From Goodfellowiella coeruleoviolacea (GTDB lineage Bacteria; Actinomycetota; Actinomycetes; Mycobacteriales; Pseudonocardiaceae): a stretch of DNA of 64,000 nt. A program made the position numbers and the translations under genes. Position 1 is the stretch's first letter; each line of letters begins with the position of its first letter. Under the pieces are notes generated by a model that was given only the letters and a program-made list of their open reading frames with translations, searched no databases and was not told where the DNA came from. Location: positions 434,001 to 498,000 of the forward strand of contig NZ_JAMTCK010000003.1 of NCBI RefSeq assembly GCF_024171785.1. The letters are read 5' to 3'. Below are positions 1 to 7,697 of the stretch, piece by piece.

Positions 1-52
1 GGGGGCGACATCACGTGCGCCGGGAGTGCGCAGGGGACAGGGGGAAGCACTG

Positions 53-412
53 GTGCACAAGACGGATTTCATGTGTGACCACATCAATGCCGCGCACTCC
101 GCCGCGCTGGCGGCCGCGCTGCGCCGCTCCCGCGAGCCCTACCGGCGCTGCCCCGGCTGCCGGGTGATGGTCTACGACCGGGCACTGGCCGACTGGCTGG
201 TCTCCGACGGCCGCGCCGTGGCCTGGGGCCTGCAGGCCATGCTGCTGCTGTCACCGGTGATCTGGCCGGGCGTGGTGTCCGGCCGGCGCCGCCACCCGGA
301 CGTGAAACTCGCCTACGCGCGGACCTTTGTGGACAGTCTGGCGTCCCGTTTTTCCAGCCGTGCCTTGGAGTTGGTGTACGAGCCGGCACCCAGGGGTGAA
401 CTGCGGCACTGA
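53..412 (+). CDS. hypothetical protein with CxxC motif
   Basis: A 119-residue protein that I do not recognise. It carries a CDH segment near its start and a CPGC motif near residue 37 that could bind metal, then a mildly hydrophobic stretch (LQAMLLLSPVIWPGVV) and a basic C-terminal half. I chose the GTG at 53 because a GGGGGAAG run lies about six bases upstream. A GTG at 26 has no spaced Shine-Dalgarno, and an ATG at 71 has none either. The reading frame is open across the whole region with actinobacterial codon bias. It faces the left immunity-like gene across a strong hairpin, so it is probably a separate transcription unit. Function unknown. Confidence 0.55.
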   Translation: MHKTDFMCDHINAAHSAALAAALRRSREPYRRCPGCRVMVYDRALADWLVSDGRAVAWGLQAMLLLSPVIWPGVVSGRRRHPDVKLAYARTFVDSLASRFSSRALELVYEPAPRGELRH

Positions 413-422
413 GCCAGGAGCG

Positions 423-469
423 GACGTCGCGGGTGAGGTGGGCACGTCCGTCGCCTCACCCGCGACGTC
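423..469. terminator. bidirectional terminator hairpin
   Basis: Perfect 16-bp inverted repeat (GACGTCGCGGGTGAGG at 423-438, its complement at 454-469) around a 15-base loop. It lies between two convergent genes ending at 412 and 482. There is no U tract, as is common for actinobacterial terminators. Confidence 0.7.
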
Positions 470-481
470 GCGAGCGGTGAC

Positions 482-853
482 CTACTCGGTGCCGTTCGGG
501 GGTGGCGCGGGCCGGTCCTTGTTGGCGAAGTCGAACCAGCAGGGTGCACCGGGTGACGCGTTCCGGCCAGCCCGGATCATCTCGGCGATTCCCTCGTTGA
601 CCCGGGCCGCGGCCTCTTCGGCCGTGCGGCTGGGCCAGGGGTGGAAGTCACCCCTGTCGTCCAGTTCGCCCGCGACCAGCACCCCCTCCGCCACCAGCTC
701 GACCGCAGCGGCACCGGCCGCGGCGAACGCTGCTCGCGCCTCCTGGATGTCGCTGTACTCCCGGATCAGGAAGATGAGATCGAGAATGGTGAGCCAGTCG
801 TACTCCCGGATCTCCCTGAGGTGTTCGATGAACTCTGTCCGTTGGGGAATCAA
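482..853 (-). CDS. putative immunity protein of left toxin module
   Basis: A 123-residue acidic protein with TTG start at 853, overlapping the stop of the upstream toxin-like gene by two bases, so it is probably translationally coupled. It aligns by eye with the two small proteins at 2680-3030 and 3033-3389. Shared features are an aromatic/acidic start around residue 18, a central V-x-E-G-(L/V)-x-V-x-GEL block, an AAxR(I/V) helix followed by an (A/E)MxR block, and a terminal PCWF/VCWF motif. A small acidic protein directly behind a protein with a toxin-like C-terminus is the classic arrangement of an immunity gene. Family name not recognised; the immunity role is inferred from position and paralogy. 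Confidence 0.65.
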   Translation of the reverse strand: MIPQRTEFIEHLREIREYDWLTILDLIFLIREYSDIQEARAAFAAAGAAAVELVAEGVLVAGELDDRGDFHPWPSRTAEEAAARVNEGIAEMIRAGRNASPGAPCWFDFANKDRPAPPPNGTE

Positions 854-1527
854 ATCGTGTTCCAGCCTTGTTTGTTGACGTGGATTTTCAACTGGTGGTT
901 GTCAGTGGTCCACAAGTCGATGGTTGGTTCACCTGGTGTGCTCGATGATGACGGGCGCCAGCCAACGCAGGTTCCATCCGGTAGGAGCGACACTACTCCC
1001 TTGTAGCCAGGCACGTGGGTGAGCCGACCATTGATGGTCAGCGCCTCGTAGATGCGGCGGAGTTCAGCCGCGTCCGGTACTTCACGGATCTGCATTCGCC
1101 TTTTTCGCCGGGGTTCACGGCCTATCCGGGTACCGCGATCACGGGCGTGTTCGGCCGCTGTCAATCCTTGCCACCTGCCCAGCGGGAGCGGGGCGGCAGC
1201 CGGTGGGCGGGGTGCCAGGAGCTGATCAGGCGGGTGGTCCGCCCGGGTGTCGCCGTCCGCTGTCGCGCCGATCCGCCGCAGGTAGTGGGTGACGGTCTCG
1301 ACGCTCGTGCGTTTGAGGTCCAGGCAACTCTCGGTGGCGTCGGCCAGGCGCGCGAAGAGCGCGGACACCTCGTGAAAATCGGGCCGACTGCTGCCCTCAC
1401 CCACCTCCCGCAGGATGCGGGATATCTCCAGTGCGCGTTCCCGCACCGCAAGCATGTCGTTGATGTTCTGGTCAGCCAGATCCAGTGCGGATCGAATGTG
1501 CGCTATCACCTCAGCCAGTGAGGCCAC
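850..1527 (-). CDS. putative small polymorphic-toxin-like protein (left module)
   Basis: A 225-residue protein. The start is set at GTG 1527, where GAGGGGG lies close upstream; the frame is open further upstream to 1704, but this start matches the length and N-terminus of its paralogue at 1990-2679. Residues 1-90 are an alpha-helical, leucine/alanine-rich domain beginning SLAEVIAHI. A proline/basic linker with RIGREP follows (about 125-150). The last 75 residues have the pattern LPDGTCVGxR, SSSS, PTxDxW and KIHVNKxGW. The 'PTIDI...KIHV' ending resembles C-terminal nuclease domains of CdiA/Rhs-type polymorphic toxins, from memory and without a search. No signal peptide. Immediately followed by its immunity-like gene. 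Confidence 0.65.
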   Translation of the reverse strand: MASLAEVIAHIRSALDLADQNINDMLAVRERALEISRILREVGEGSSRPDFHEVSALFARLADATESCLDLKRTSVETVTHYLRRIGATADGDTRADHPPDQLLAPRPPAAAPLPLGRWQGLTAAEHARDRGTRIGREPRRKRRMQIREVPDAAELRRIYEALTINGRLTHVPGYKGVVSLLPDGTCVGWRPSSSSTPGEPTIDLWTTDNHQLKIHVNKQGWNTI

Positions 1528-1731
1528 GCAACCCCCTCTTTTCTGACTGTTGCTGATCCTCCCATGGTCGACGAGTGAGTGAAATCGCCCTTTGGTGGTT
1601 CGGTGCGGATTTTGTTTGCCCCGAGTAGCAGCGCGCGCTCTGCCATAACCCGATCGAGTGGTGCTGGCCGGCTGCCCCGGCTGGTTGTCGGTGGGGGCGG
1701 GCATTCTCGCTCTCGGGCGAGAGGGGGCGAT
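1528..1731. promoter_or_regulatory. divergent promoter region between toxin modules
   Basis: About 200 bp separating the two outward-facing modules, relatively AT-rich for the window around 1530-1620. It must hold both promoters. No convincing inverted repeat was found by eye. Confidence 0.4.
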
Positions 1732-1986
1732 GTGTCATCGATCGGTGAGGTGCTGGCGCTGGTGCTCGGCGTGGCCGAGCAGGCGCCGGTCGAGCGGGCC
1801 GCTGGCCTGGCTGAGGTGGTTGACCAGCGTTGGCGGTTGTTGCGCGACCGGCTGAGCGCGAGCGGCGACGACGTGGTGTGCACGGCGCTGGCGGAGTTGG
1901 CCGCGGCGGCCGAGCAGGTCCGGGCCTGTGGCGCGGCGTTGCGTGGCGCTGTCGAGTCGTGTCGGGCGTACGCGGGGCGGTGGTGA
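1732..1986 (+). CDS. stand-alone helical domain paralogous to toxin N-terminus
   Basis: An 84-residue helical protein starting at GTG 1732 with GAGGGGGC just upstream. It begins SSIGEVLALVL and keeps the spacing of hydrophobic residues seen in the first ~90 residues of the downstream toxin-like protein (SLGEIIAQTL...), including the closing cysteine/tyrosine-containing helix. It therefore looks like the toxin N-terminal domain without a toxic part. It resembles small WXG100-like or DUF6244-like helical proteins of actinomycetes in size and composition, but has no WXG motif. The toxin-like gene begins three bases after its stop, so the two are co-transcribed. A chaperone, export partner or heterodimer role is plausible but inferred. 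Confidence 0.6.
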   Translation: MSSIGEVLALVLGVAEQAPVERAAGLAEVVDQRWRLLRDRLSASGDDVVCTALAELAAAAEQVRACGAALRGAVESCRAYAGRW

Positions 1987-1989
1987 GCG

Positions 1990-2679
1990 GTGTCGCTCGG
2001 CGAGATCATCGCCCAGACCCTGGCTGACTGCGCGGAGCTGCCGGTCGGCGAGTTGAACTCGGTCATCGAGTGGCTGGACGACGAGGCCGTGCCGGTGTTG
2101 TCCGCGCTCGCCGGGGAAACGGGCGGGCACGAGTTGCCCGAGGCCGTGGTACACCTGGTGCGGGGCCGCGAGGCAGCTACCGATGCCGTGCTGTTGCTGG
2201 AGAGCGCGATTGGTCGGCTCACCGCCTACTGCGAGCGCCAGGGCCGGCTGCTCGATCAGGACAGGGCCCTACCGGAACCGAGTGGCTTGCGCGGCCCAGC
2301 CGGTGATCAGGCTCGGTCGGTTGGTTCCTGGGCGGGTAAGGGCGCGGTGGAGCACGTCCGGGACGGTGGCGTGTCCATCGGACGCGAGCCCCCGCACATC
2401 GCGGGCAAGCAGCAGCGGGCGAGGCGGCGCAGGGTGAAGCCGAATCATTTCATTCGGGAAGTCCGCTCATTGGCGGAGCTTGACGAGATCTACGCCGCGC
2501 TGACGGTGGGAGGTCGTCCGGTGGAGAGAGCTAAATACGTCGGGCGGCTCATTGAGTTGCCCGATGGAACATGCGTGGGATACCGGCGAAAATCCTCATC
2601 GTCGGACTACCCCACGGTAGATATCTGGAATGATCGAGACAAGTTGAAAATACACGTCAACAAGGAGGGGTGGTGTTAG
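1990..2679 (+). CDS. putative small polymorphic-toxin-like protein (right module)
   Basis: A 229-residue protein, GTG start at 1990, the paralogue of the protein encoded at 850-1527. It has the same helical N-terminal domain (SLGEIIAQTL...; residues 1-90), a variable linker, the shared V-S-IGREPP motif near residue 132, a basic KQQRARRRR patch, and a C-terminal ~75-residue domain with LPDGTCVGYR, KSSSSDYPTVDIW and KLKIHVNKEGWC. The C-terminal domain is the most conserved part between the two copies, while the linkers diverge. This suggests that the C-terminus carries the activity. Two immunity-like genes follow directly. A ribonuclease or other nuclease activity is only a guess from the resemblance to CdiA/Rhs toxin ends. 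Confidence 0.7.
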   Translation: MSLGEIIAQTLADCAELPVGELNSVIEWLDDEAVPVLSALAGETGGHELPEAVVHLVRGREAATDAVLLLESAIGRLTAYCERQGRLLDQDRALPEPSGLRGPAGDQARSVGSWAGKGAVEHVRDGGVSIGREPPHIAGKQQRARRRRVKPNHFIREVRSLAELDEIYAALTVGGRPVERAKYVGRLIELPDGTCVGYRRKSSSSDYPTVDIWNDRDKLKIHVNKEGWC

Positions 2680-3030
2680 GTGTTGGGCGACATGGACGAA
2701 CTGCGGGACTCCGTGGTGGAGGCTTGTGAAGATGATTGGGTGTACTTCGCCGAGTTTGTGCAGATTTCCCGTGATGTTGCTGAAGTGGGGGAGAATCCGC
2801 TGACATGCGCCGGTGAGGTGGCTGCGCACTTCGTTGGTGAAGGATTGATCGTTCCTGGTGAGCTGACGGATGCCGGGTTCGTCCCGTGGCAGCTGAGCAG
2901 GTCCGAGGCTGCCGAGCGGATTCGGCGGGAAGTGGCGGCGATGGTTCGGGAGGATGTTCGTCTTTACCCGGGCGACGTGTGCTGGTTCGAGTTGGCTGAG
3001 AACGCGCAAGGCCCGGCGGACGTGGACTGA
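2680..3030 (+). CDS. putative immunity protein of right module (copy 1)
   Basis: A 116-residue acidic protein. The GTG start directly follows the toxin-like stop codon, and an AAGGAGGGG Shine-Dalgarno sits inside the end of the toxin gene at 2661-2670, indicating coupled expression. Key segments are DDWVYFAEFVQISRDV (residues 18-33), the VGEGLIVPGEL block, ERIRREVAAMVRE and the terminal DVCWFELAE. It is about half identical by eye to the next gene. Function inferred from position behind a toxin-like gene. Confidence 0.68.
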   Translation: MLGDMDELRDSVVEACEDDWVYFAEFVQISRDVAEVGENPLTCAGEVAAHFVGEGLIVPGELTDAGFVPWQLSRSEAAERIRREVAAMVREDVRLYPGDVCWFELAENAQGPADVD

Positions 3031-3032
3031 CC

Positions 3033-3389
3033 TTGTTCGCTGACGAAGAGTGGGATTTGCTCCGCGAGTGCGTTGTCGAGGCGTGCGCGGACGACTACGT
3101 GTACTTCGCCGAGATCGTGTCGATGGTCAAGGACGTTGTCGGCGGCGGTGATGACTTGTTGGCGCGGGCCGGTGAGGTGGCGGGACGGTTCGTTGCGGAA
3201 GGGCTGACCGTTCCTGGTGAGTTGCACCGGACCGGCTTTGTCGCGTGGTCGGTCGCGCCCGCAGCGGCGGCCGAGCGGATTCGGCGGGAAGTGGCGCAGA
3301 TGGTGCGTGACGGGGTCCGGCCGACGTTGGGGAGTGTGTGCTGGTTCGTGCTGGGCGAGGCTGTCTCCGGTGGATCGCCGGCGGAGTGA
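3033..3389 (+). CDS. putative immunity protein of right module (copy 2)
   Basis: A 118-residue paralogue of the preceding protein, starting with TTG at 3033, two bases after the previous stop. Conserved blocks are DDYVYFAEIVSMVKDVV, VAEGLTVPGEL, ERIRREVAQMVRDGV and SVCWF. Having two different immunity-like copies behind one toxin is typical of arrays that keep resistance against toxin variants made by relatives. No further gene follows before the kinase gene at 3522. Confidence 0.68.
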   Translation: MFADEEWDLLRECVVEACADDYVYFAEIVSMVKDVVGGGDDLLARAGEVAGRFVAEGLTVPGELHRTGFVAWSVAPAAAAERIRREVAQMVRDGVRPTLGSVCWFVLGEAVSGGSPAE

Positions 3390-3521
3390 TCCGTGGGGCG
3401 GACAGGTGACCGGCGGGTGAGGTGACGCGAGCGCCACGGTTGACCCGACGAGTCGACTGGGCCCGAACCGGCGCCTGGGCGCGGGCCAGCCGAACTCGCC
3501 GGGTGAGTGGACCGGGGTGGA

Positions 3522-4538
3522 TCAGCCCAGGGCGGGGGAGCCGACCCGGGCGTGGGTGGTGCGCAGGTGGTGTTCGGCCTGGGGGCTGGCGCCGATGGCG
3601 TCCAGGCCGAGCAGTGCGGCGCCGACCACGGGCGGCACGTCGACCACGTGGGGTTCGGCCAGGGGGGCGATGGCGTGGCAGCGCTGGGCGATCCGGTCGA
3701 CCAGGGGTGCGCCCACGCCGGTGATCACGCCGCCGCCGAGCACCACGGTGACCGGCTCGGCGAGCAGGTCGAGGCGGCGCAGGCTGACCGTGGCCAGCAG
3801 GCTGATCTCCTCGACCAGCCGGTCGACCACCCCGGCGGCCACCGGGTCACCGGCCGCGGCCACCTGGAACAGCAGGGGGCTCAACCCGTGCAGGGCGGAC
3901 TCGGGGATCTCGCCGAAGTGCAGGCCGGCCACCACGTCCTCGATGCCGGGCAGGCCGAAGTGGTCGACGATCGCGGGCAGCAGCGCGGTGTCCGGGCCCC
4001 GGCCGTCCTGCGCGCGCACCGCCCACCACAGGGCCTCGCCGCCCAGGTGCGATCCGCCGCCCCAGTCGCCGGAGATCCGGCCCAGCGCGGGAAACCGGTG
4101 CACCCGGCCGTCCCTGGCCACGCCAACGCAGTTGATGCCGGCCCCGCACACCACGGCCACGCCCACGCCGTCGGCCGTGCCGGCGCGCAGCAGCGCGAAC
4201 GTGTCGTTGCCGACCACCGTGGTGGTCGACCAGCCGCACCCGGCCAGGCCCACCCGCAGGTCCTCCTCCTCCCTGGGCAGGTCGGCGCCGGCCAGGTAGG
4301 CGGCGGTGTGGTCGGCGACCAGCCCGTGCTCGGGCAGGCCGGCCTGGGCCGCGGCCCGGCCGACCAGTTCGGTCAGCACGGTCAGGCTGGCCGCCAGGCC
4401 CAACTGCTGCGGGGACGCCCCCGGCCCGCGCGCCTGGCCGAGCACGGCACCGTCGGCGTCCACCAACAGCACGTCGGTCTTGCTGTTGCCGCCGTCGATG
4501 GCGAGTACCCGGCCGGTGGTGGCGCTGCCTCCGGTCAT
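3522..4538 (-). CDS. BadF/BadG-type N-acetylglucosamine/sugar kinase
   Basis: A 338-residue cytoplasmic kinase of the BadF/BadG/BcrA/BcrD ATPase family (ASKHA fold), which includes eukaryotic-type GlcNAc kinase. The phosphate-1 motif LAIDGGNSKTDVLLVD lies near the start, a VVCGAGINCVGV adenosine/phosphate loop near residue 125, and a GDWGGGSHLGGEALWW segment near residue 160, all family landmarks. It is the last gene of the importer/GH4 operon, beginning two bases after the GH4 stop (ATG 4538; a GTG at 4550 would overlap). Context suggests phosphorylation of an imported sugar or disaccharide. The substrate could be GlcNAc, glucosamine or a beta-glucoside; sequence alone cannot decide. Confidence 0.85.
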   Translation of the reverse strand: MTGGSATTGRVLAIDGGNSKTDVLLVDADGAVLGQARGPGASPQQLGLAASLTVLTELVGRAAAQAGLPEHGLVADHTAAYLAGADLPREEEDLRVGLAGCGWSTTTVVGNDTFALLRAGTADGVGVAVVCGAGINCVGVARDGRVHRFPALGRISGDWGGGSHLGGEALWWAVRAQDGRGPDTALLPAIVDHFGLPGIEDVVAGLHFGEIPESALHGLSPLLFQVAAAGDPVAAGVVDRLVEEISLLATVSLRRLDLLAEPVTVVLGGGVITGVGAPLVDRIAQRCHAIAPLAEPHVVDVPPVVGAALLGLDAIGASPQAEHHLRTTHARVGSPALG

Positions 4539-4540
4539 GC

Positions 4541-5800
4541 TCAGGCCCACGTCAGGAACTCCCGGTTGGTCGCGATCAACTCGTCGGCGAGCCGTTCGGC
4601 CGTGGCGTGCTGGCCGATCAGCGGGTGCGCCAGCAGGGCGTCGGCCACCCGGTCCCGGCCACCGCGCACCGCCGCCTCCAGCGCGAGCAGCTCGTAGCCG
4701 GTGACGTGCGCGATCAGCCCGGACATGGCCGGCGGCAGCGGTGCGACCGGCAGCGGCCTGGCCCCGTTGCCGTCCACTGTGGACGACACCTCGACCACGG
4801 CGTCGTCCGGCAGGAACGGCAGGGTGCCGTTGTTGCGCACGTTCACCACGTGCTCCTCGGCCGGGCCGCCGCTGGTGAGCGCGTGCACCAGCTGCACGGC
4901 CGCCTCCGAGTAGTACGCGCCGCCGCGGTGGGCCAGCAGCTCCGGCTTGGTCACCACGCTCGGGTCGGCGTAGAGCGCCAACAGGTCCCGCTCCACCTCG
5001 CTGACCACCTCGGCGCGCGGCCGGCCGGTGTGCTGGGCGGCCACCAGTTCGTCGTGCCGGTAGAAGTACTTCAGGTAGTAGGACGGGATCGCGCCGGTGC
5101 GCCGGATCAGCGCCGCGGGCAGGTCCAGTTCGTCGGCCAGCTCGGCCAGGTGCTCGTCGAGCAGCCTCGGCAGCTGGTCAACGCCGTCGACCAGGACCGC
5201 GCGCGCCCAGGACAGGTGGTTCAGGCCCACGTGGTCCAGGCGCACCGCGTCCGGGGCCACCCCGAGCAGCCGGGCGGTCCAGCGCTGCACGGTGATGGCC
5301 ACGTTGCACAGGCCCACGGCGCGGTGGCCGGCCTGCAGCAGCGCGCGGGTCACGATGCCCACGGGGTTGGTGAAGTTGACGATCCAGGTGTCCGGGCCGG
5401 TCGCCGCGCGCACCCGCTCGGCGATGTCGAGCACCACCGGCACCGTGCGCAGCGCCTTGGCCAGGCCGCCGGCGCCGGTGGTCTCCTGGCCCACGCAGCC
5501 GCAGGCCAGCGGGAACGTCTCGTCGGAACGGCGGGCGGCCTGCCCGCCTACGCGCAGCTGGAGAAGTACGGCGGTCGCACCATCGACACCCTCTTCGAGA
5601 CTGTTGGTCGTGCTCACCTTGGCTGGGTATCCGGCGTGGTCGAGCAGGCGCTGGCAGAACGCCCTGACCACGGCCACGCGTTCCTCGTCCGGGTCGACGA
5701 GGGTGATCTCGTCCACCGGCAGGCTGGTGCGCCGGCCGGCGATGCCGTCCATCAGTTCCGGGGTGTAGGTGGAACCGCCACCGACGACGGTCAGCTTCAT
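4541..5800 (-). CDS. GH4 family 6-phospho-beta-glycosidase
   Basis: A 419-residue glycoside hydrolase family 4 enzyme that needs NAD+ and a divalent metal. It opens with the dinucleotide-binding motif VVGGGSTYTPEL, followed by the NFTNPVGIVT and GLCN motifs (the CN cysteine is a metal ligand in this family) and LDHVGLNHLSW with the expected histidine. Length matches 6-phospho-beta-glucosidases. ATG 5800 overlaps the permease stop by one base (TGATG). GH4 enzymes of this type act on 6'-phosphorylated disaccharides usually delivered by a PTS. Here the importer is an ABC system, so phosphorylation probably comes from the kinase encoded immediately downstream. Confidence 0.9.
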   Translation of the reverse strand: MKLTVVGGGSTYTPELMDGIAGRRTSLPVDEITLVDPDEERVAVVRAFCQRLLDHAGYPAKVSTTNSLEEGVDGATAVLLQLRVGGQAARRSDETFPLACGCVGQETTGAGGLAKALRTVPVVLDIAERVRAATGPDTWIVNFTNPVGIVTRALLQAGHRAVGLCNVAITVQRWTARLLGVAPDAVRLDHVGLNHLSWARAVLVDGVDQLPRLLDEHLAELADELDLPAALIRRTGAIPSYYLKYFYRHDELVAAQHTGRPRAEVVSEVERDLLALYADPSVVTKPELLAHRGGAYYSEAAVQLVHALTSGGPAEEHVVNVRNNGTLPFLPDDAVVEVSSTVDGNGARPLPVAPLPPAMSGLIAHVTGYELLALEAAVRGGRDRVADALLAHPLIGQHATAERLADELIATNREFLTWA

Positions 5801-6693
5801 CACTTGACTCCCGTGAAGGTGATGCCTCGGACAAACGACTTCTGTGCGAACAGGAACAGCAGGATCACCGGGAGCATCACCACGATCGTCGCCGCCATGG
5901 TCAGGTTCCACTGGGTGTCCCGGTGGGCGCCCCGGAACGAGGCCAGGGCCAGCGACAGCGTCCAGCTCTGCTGCGCCTCGCCCGTGTACAGCAGCGGACC
6001 GAAGTAGTCGTTCCAGGTGTAGAGGAAGGTGAACAGGGACGCGGCGGCCAGCCCGGGCCGCACCATCGGCAGCAGCACGCGCACCAGCACGGACAGCTCG
6101 GAGCACCCGTCCACCCTGGCCGCGTCCAGGTAGTCCTGCGGCACGGTGAGGAAGAACTGGCGCAGCAGGAAGATGCTGAACGCGTCGCCGAGGAAGTAGG
6201 GGATGATCAGCGGCCACAGCGTGCCGGTCAGGTGGTTGTTGGCCCACAGGCTGTACAGCGGCACCGCCACCACCTGCGGCGGCAGCAGCATGGCCGCGAT
6301 CACCAGCAGGAACGCCAGGTTGCTTCCGCGCCAGCGCAGCCGGGCCAGCGCGTAGGCGGCCGGCACGCTGGACAGCAGCATGCCGGCGGTGGCCAGCACC
6401 GCGTACAGCAGGCTGTTGCCGAGGTAGCGCAGCATGGGCGCGCTGGTGAACACCTCGGCGAAGTTCTCCGGGTGCCACTCGCGCGGCCACAGCGTCGCGG
6501 TCAGCGCCTGCTGGTCCGACATGAACGCGGTGAGCAGCACGAACACGAACGGCAGCAGGAACATCAGCCCCAGGGCCAGGCCCAGGCTGTGCAGGGCGAC
6601 CCAGGACAGCAGGCCCTGCCGCCGCGGCCGGCCGCCCGCGCGCCGGGACCGGTTCGCCCCTCGGGCGGCGGGCCAGGTCGTGGACACCGACAT
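5800..6693 (-). CDS. MalG-type sugar ABC transporter permease
   Basis: A 297-residue inner-membrane permease of the CUT1 carbohydrate importer family. It has about six membrane segments and the EAA-type cytoplasmic loop (DYLDAARVDGCSELSVLVRVLLPMVRPGL) that contacts the ATPase. The N-terminus is basic and cytoplasmic before the first segment (LGLALGLMFLLPFVFVLL). ATG 6693 overlaps the preceding permease stop by one base, so translation is coupled. The operon has no ATPase gene; in actinomycetes such permeases normally use a shared MsiK ATPase. Confidence 0.93.
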   Translation of the reverse strand: MSVSTTWPAARGANRSRRAGGRPRRQGLLSWVALHSLGLALGLMFLLPFVFVLLTAFMSDQQALTATLWPREWHPENFAEVFTSAPMLRYLGNSLLYAVLATAGMLLSSVPAAYALARLRWRGSNLAFLLVIAAMLLPPQVVAVPLYSLWANNHLTGTLWPLIIPYFLGDAFSIFLLRQFFLTVPQDYLDAARVDGCSELSVLVRVLLPMVRPGLAAASLFTFLYTWNDYFGPLLYTGEAQQSWTLSLALASFRGAHRDTQWNLTMAATIVVMLPVILLFLFAQKSFVRGITFTGVK

Positions 6694-7694
6694 CAGCCGG
6701 TCACCCCCTCGACGCGGGCGCCGCCGCGCAGCCGGCGCAGCAGGACCGCGGTGAACGCGAACGAGACCACGAACAGCAGCACGGCCATGGCCGAGGCGTA
6801 GCCCATGTGGTAGGCCTTGAAGCCCTGCTGGTACAGCCAGGCCGGGAAGGTCAGCGTGGAGTTGCTGGGGTAGCCGAGGATCTGGCTGTTGCCCACCATG
6901 TTCGCCGACCCGGACGCCACCGACCCGGCCACCACCGCCTGGGTGAAGTACTGCAGCGCGAAGATGATCGAGTTGACCACGCCGAACACCAGCACCGGCG
7001 CGATCGTGGGCAGGGTGATCGCCCGGAACCGCTGCCACGGCCCGGCCCCGTCCAGTGCCGCCGCCTCGTACAGGTCGGCCGGCACGTCCAGGATGGCGGC
7101 CAGGACGATGATGGTCAGCTCGCCCGAACCCCACAGGGTGAGCAGGGTCAGCGCCGGTTTGGCCAGCGCCGGGTCGTTGAACCACAGCGGCCCGGAGATG
7201 CCCAGCCAGCCGAGCACGGTGTTCACCGGGCCGGTGCCCGGGTTGAACAGGAACACGAAGGTCAGCGTCGCGGCCACCGGCGGGGCCAGCGCCGGCAGGT
7301 AGACCAGGGTGCGCAGCAGGCCGGCGCCGCGCCTGATCCGGGCCAGCACCGAGGCCACGCCCAGGGTGAAGGCCACCCGCAGCACGGTCAGCACCACCAC
7401 CAGCCACAGCGTGTTGTAGGCGGCGGTGCGCACCAGCGGGTCACCGGTGAACAGGTACGCGTAGTTGCGCAGCCCCACCCAGTCGGCGGTGCTCAGCCCG
7501 TTGTAGTTGGTGAACGAGAAGTAGACGGTGGCCAGCAGCGGGTAGGCGAAGAACACCGCGAACCCGACCAGCCACGGGGCCAGGAACGCCAGCACCCACA
7601 ACCGGTTGCGCGACTTCGACCGCAGCCGGGCCGACGGCTCGTCCGTCGTGAGTGGACTGTCTACTGCGGACACTTCGGTGATGGTGGCGGTCAC
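6693..7694 (-). CDS. MalF-type sugar ABC transporter permease
   Basis: A 333-residue partner permease of the same CUT1 importer. After a polar ~35-residue start comes the first membrane segment (WVLAFLAPWLVGFAVFFAYPLL). The EAA loop reads DLYEAAALDGAGPWQRFRAITLPTIAPV near residue 210. It lies between the substrate-binding lipoprotein gene (ends 7698) and the second permease, with near-zero spacing throughout, so all are one transcription unit. Confidence 0.93.
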   Translation of the reverse strand: MTATITEVSAVDSPLTTDEPSARLRSKSRNRLWVLAFLAPWLVGFAVFFAYPLLATVYFSFTNYNGLSTADWVGLRNYAYLFTGDPLVRTAAYNTLWLVVVLTVLRVAFTLGVASVLARIRRGAGLLRTLVYLPALAPPVAATLTFVFLFNPGTGPVNTVLGWLGISGPLWFNDPALAKPALTLLTLWGSGELTIIVLAAILDVPADLYEAAALDGAGPWQRFRAITLPTIAPVLVFGVVNSIIFALQYFTQAVVAGSVASGSANMVGNSQILGYPSNSTLTFPAWLYQQGFKAYHMGYASAMAVLLFVVSFAFTAVLLRRLRGGARVEGVTG

Positions 7695-7697
7695 GGC

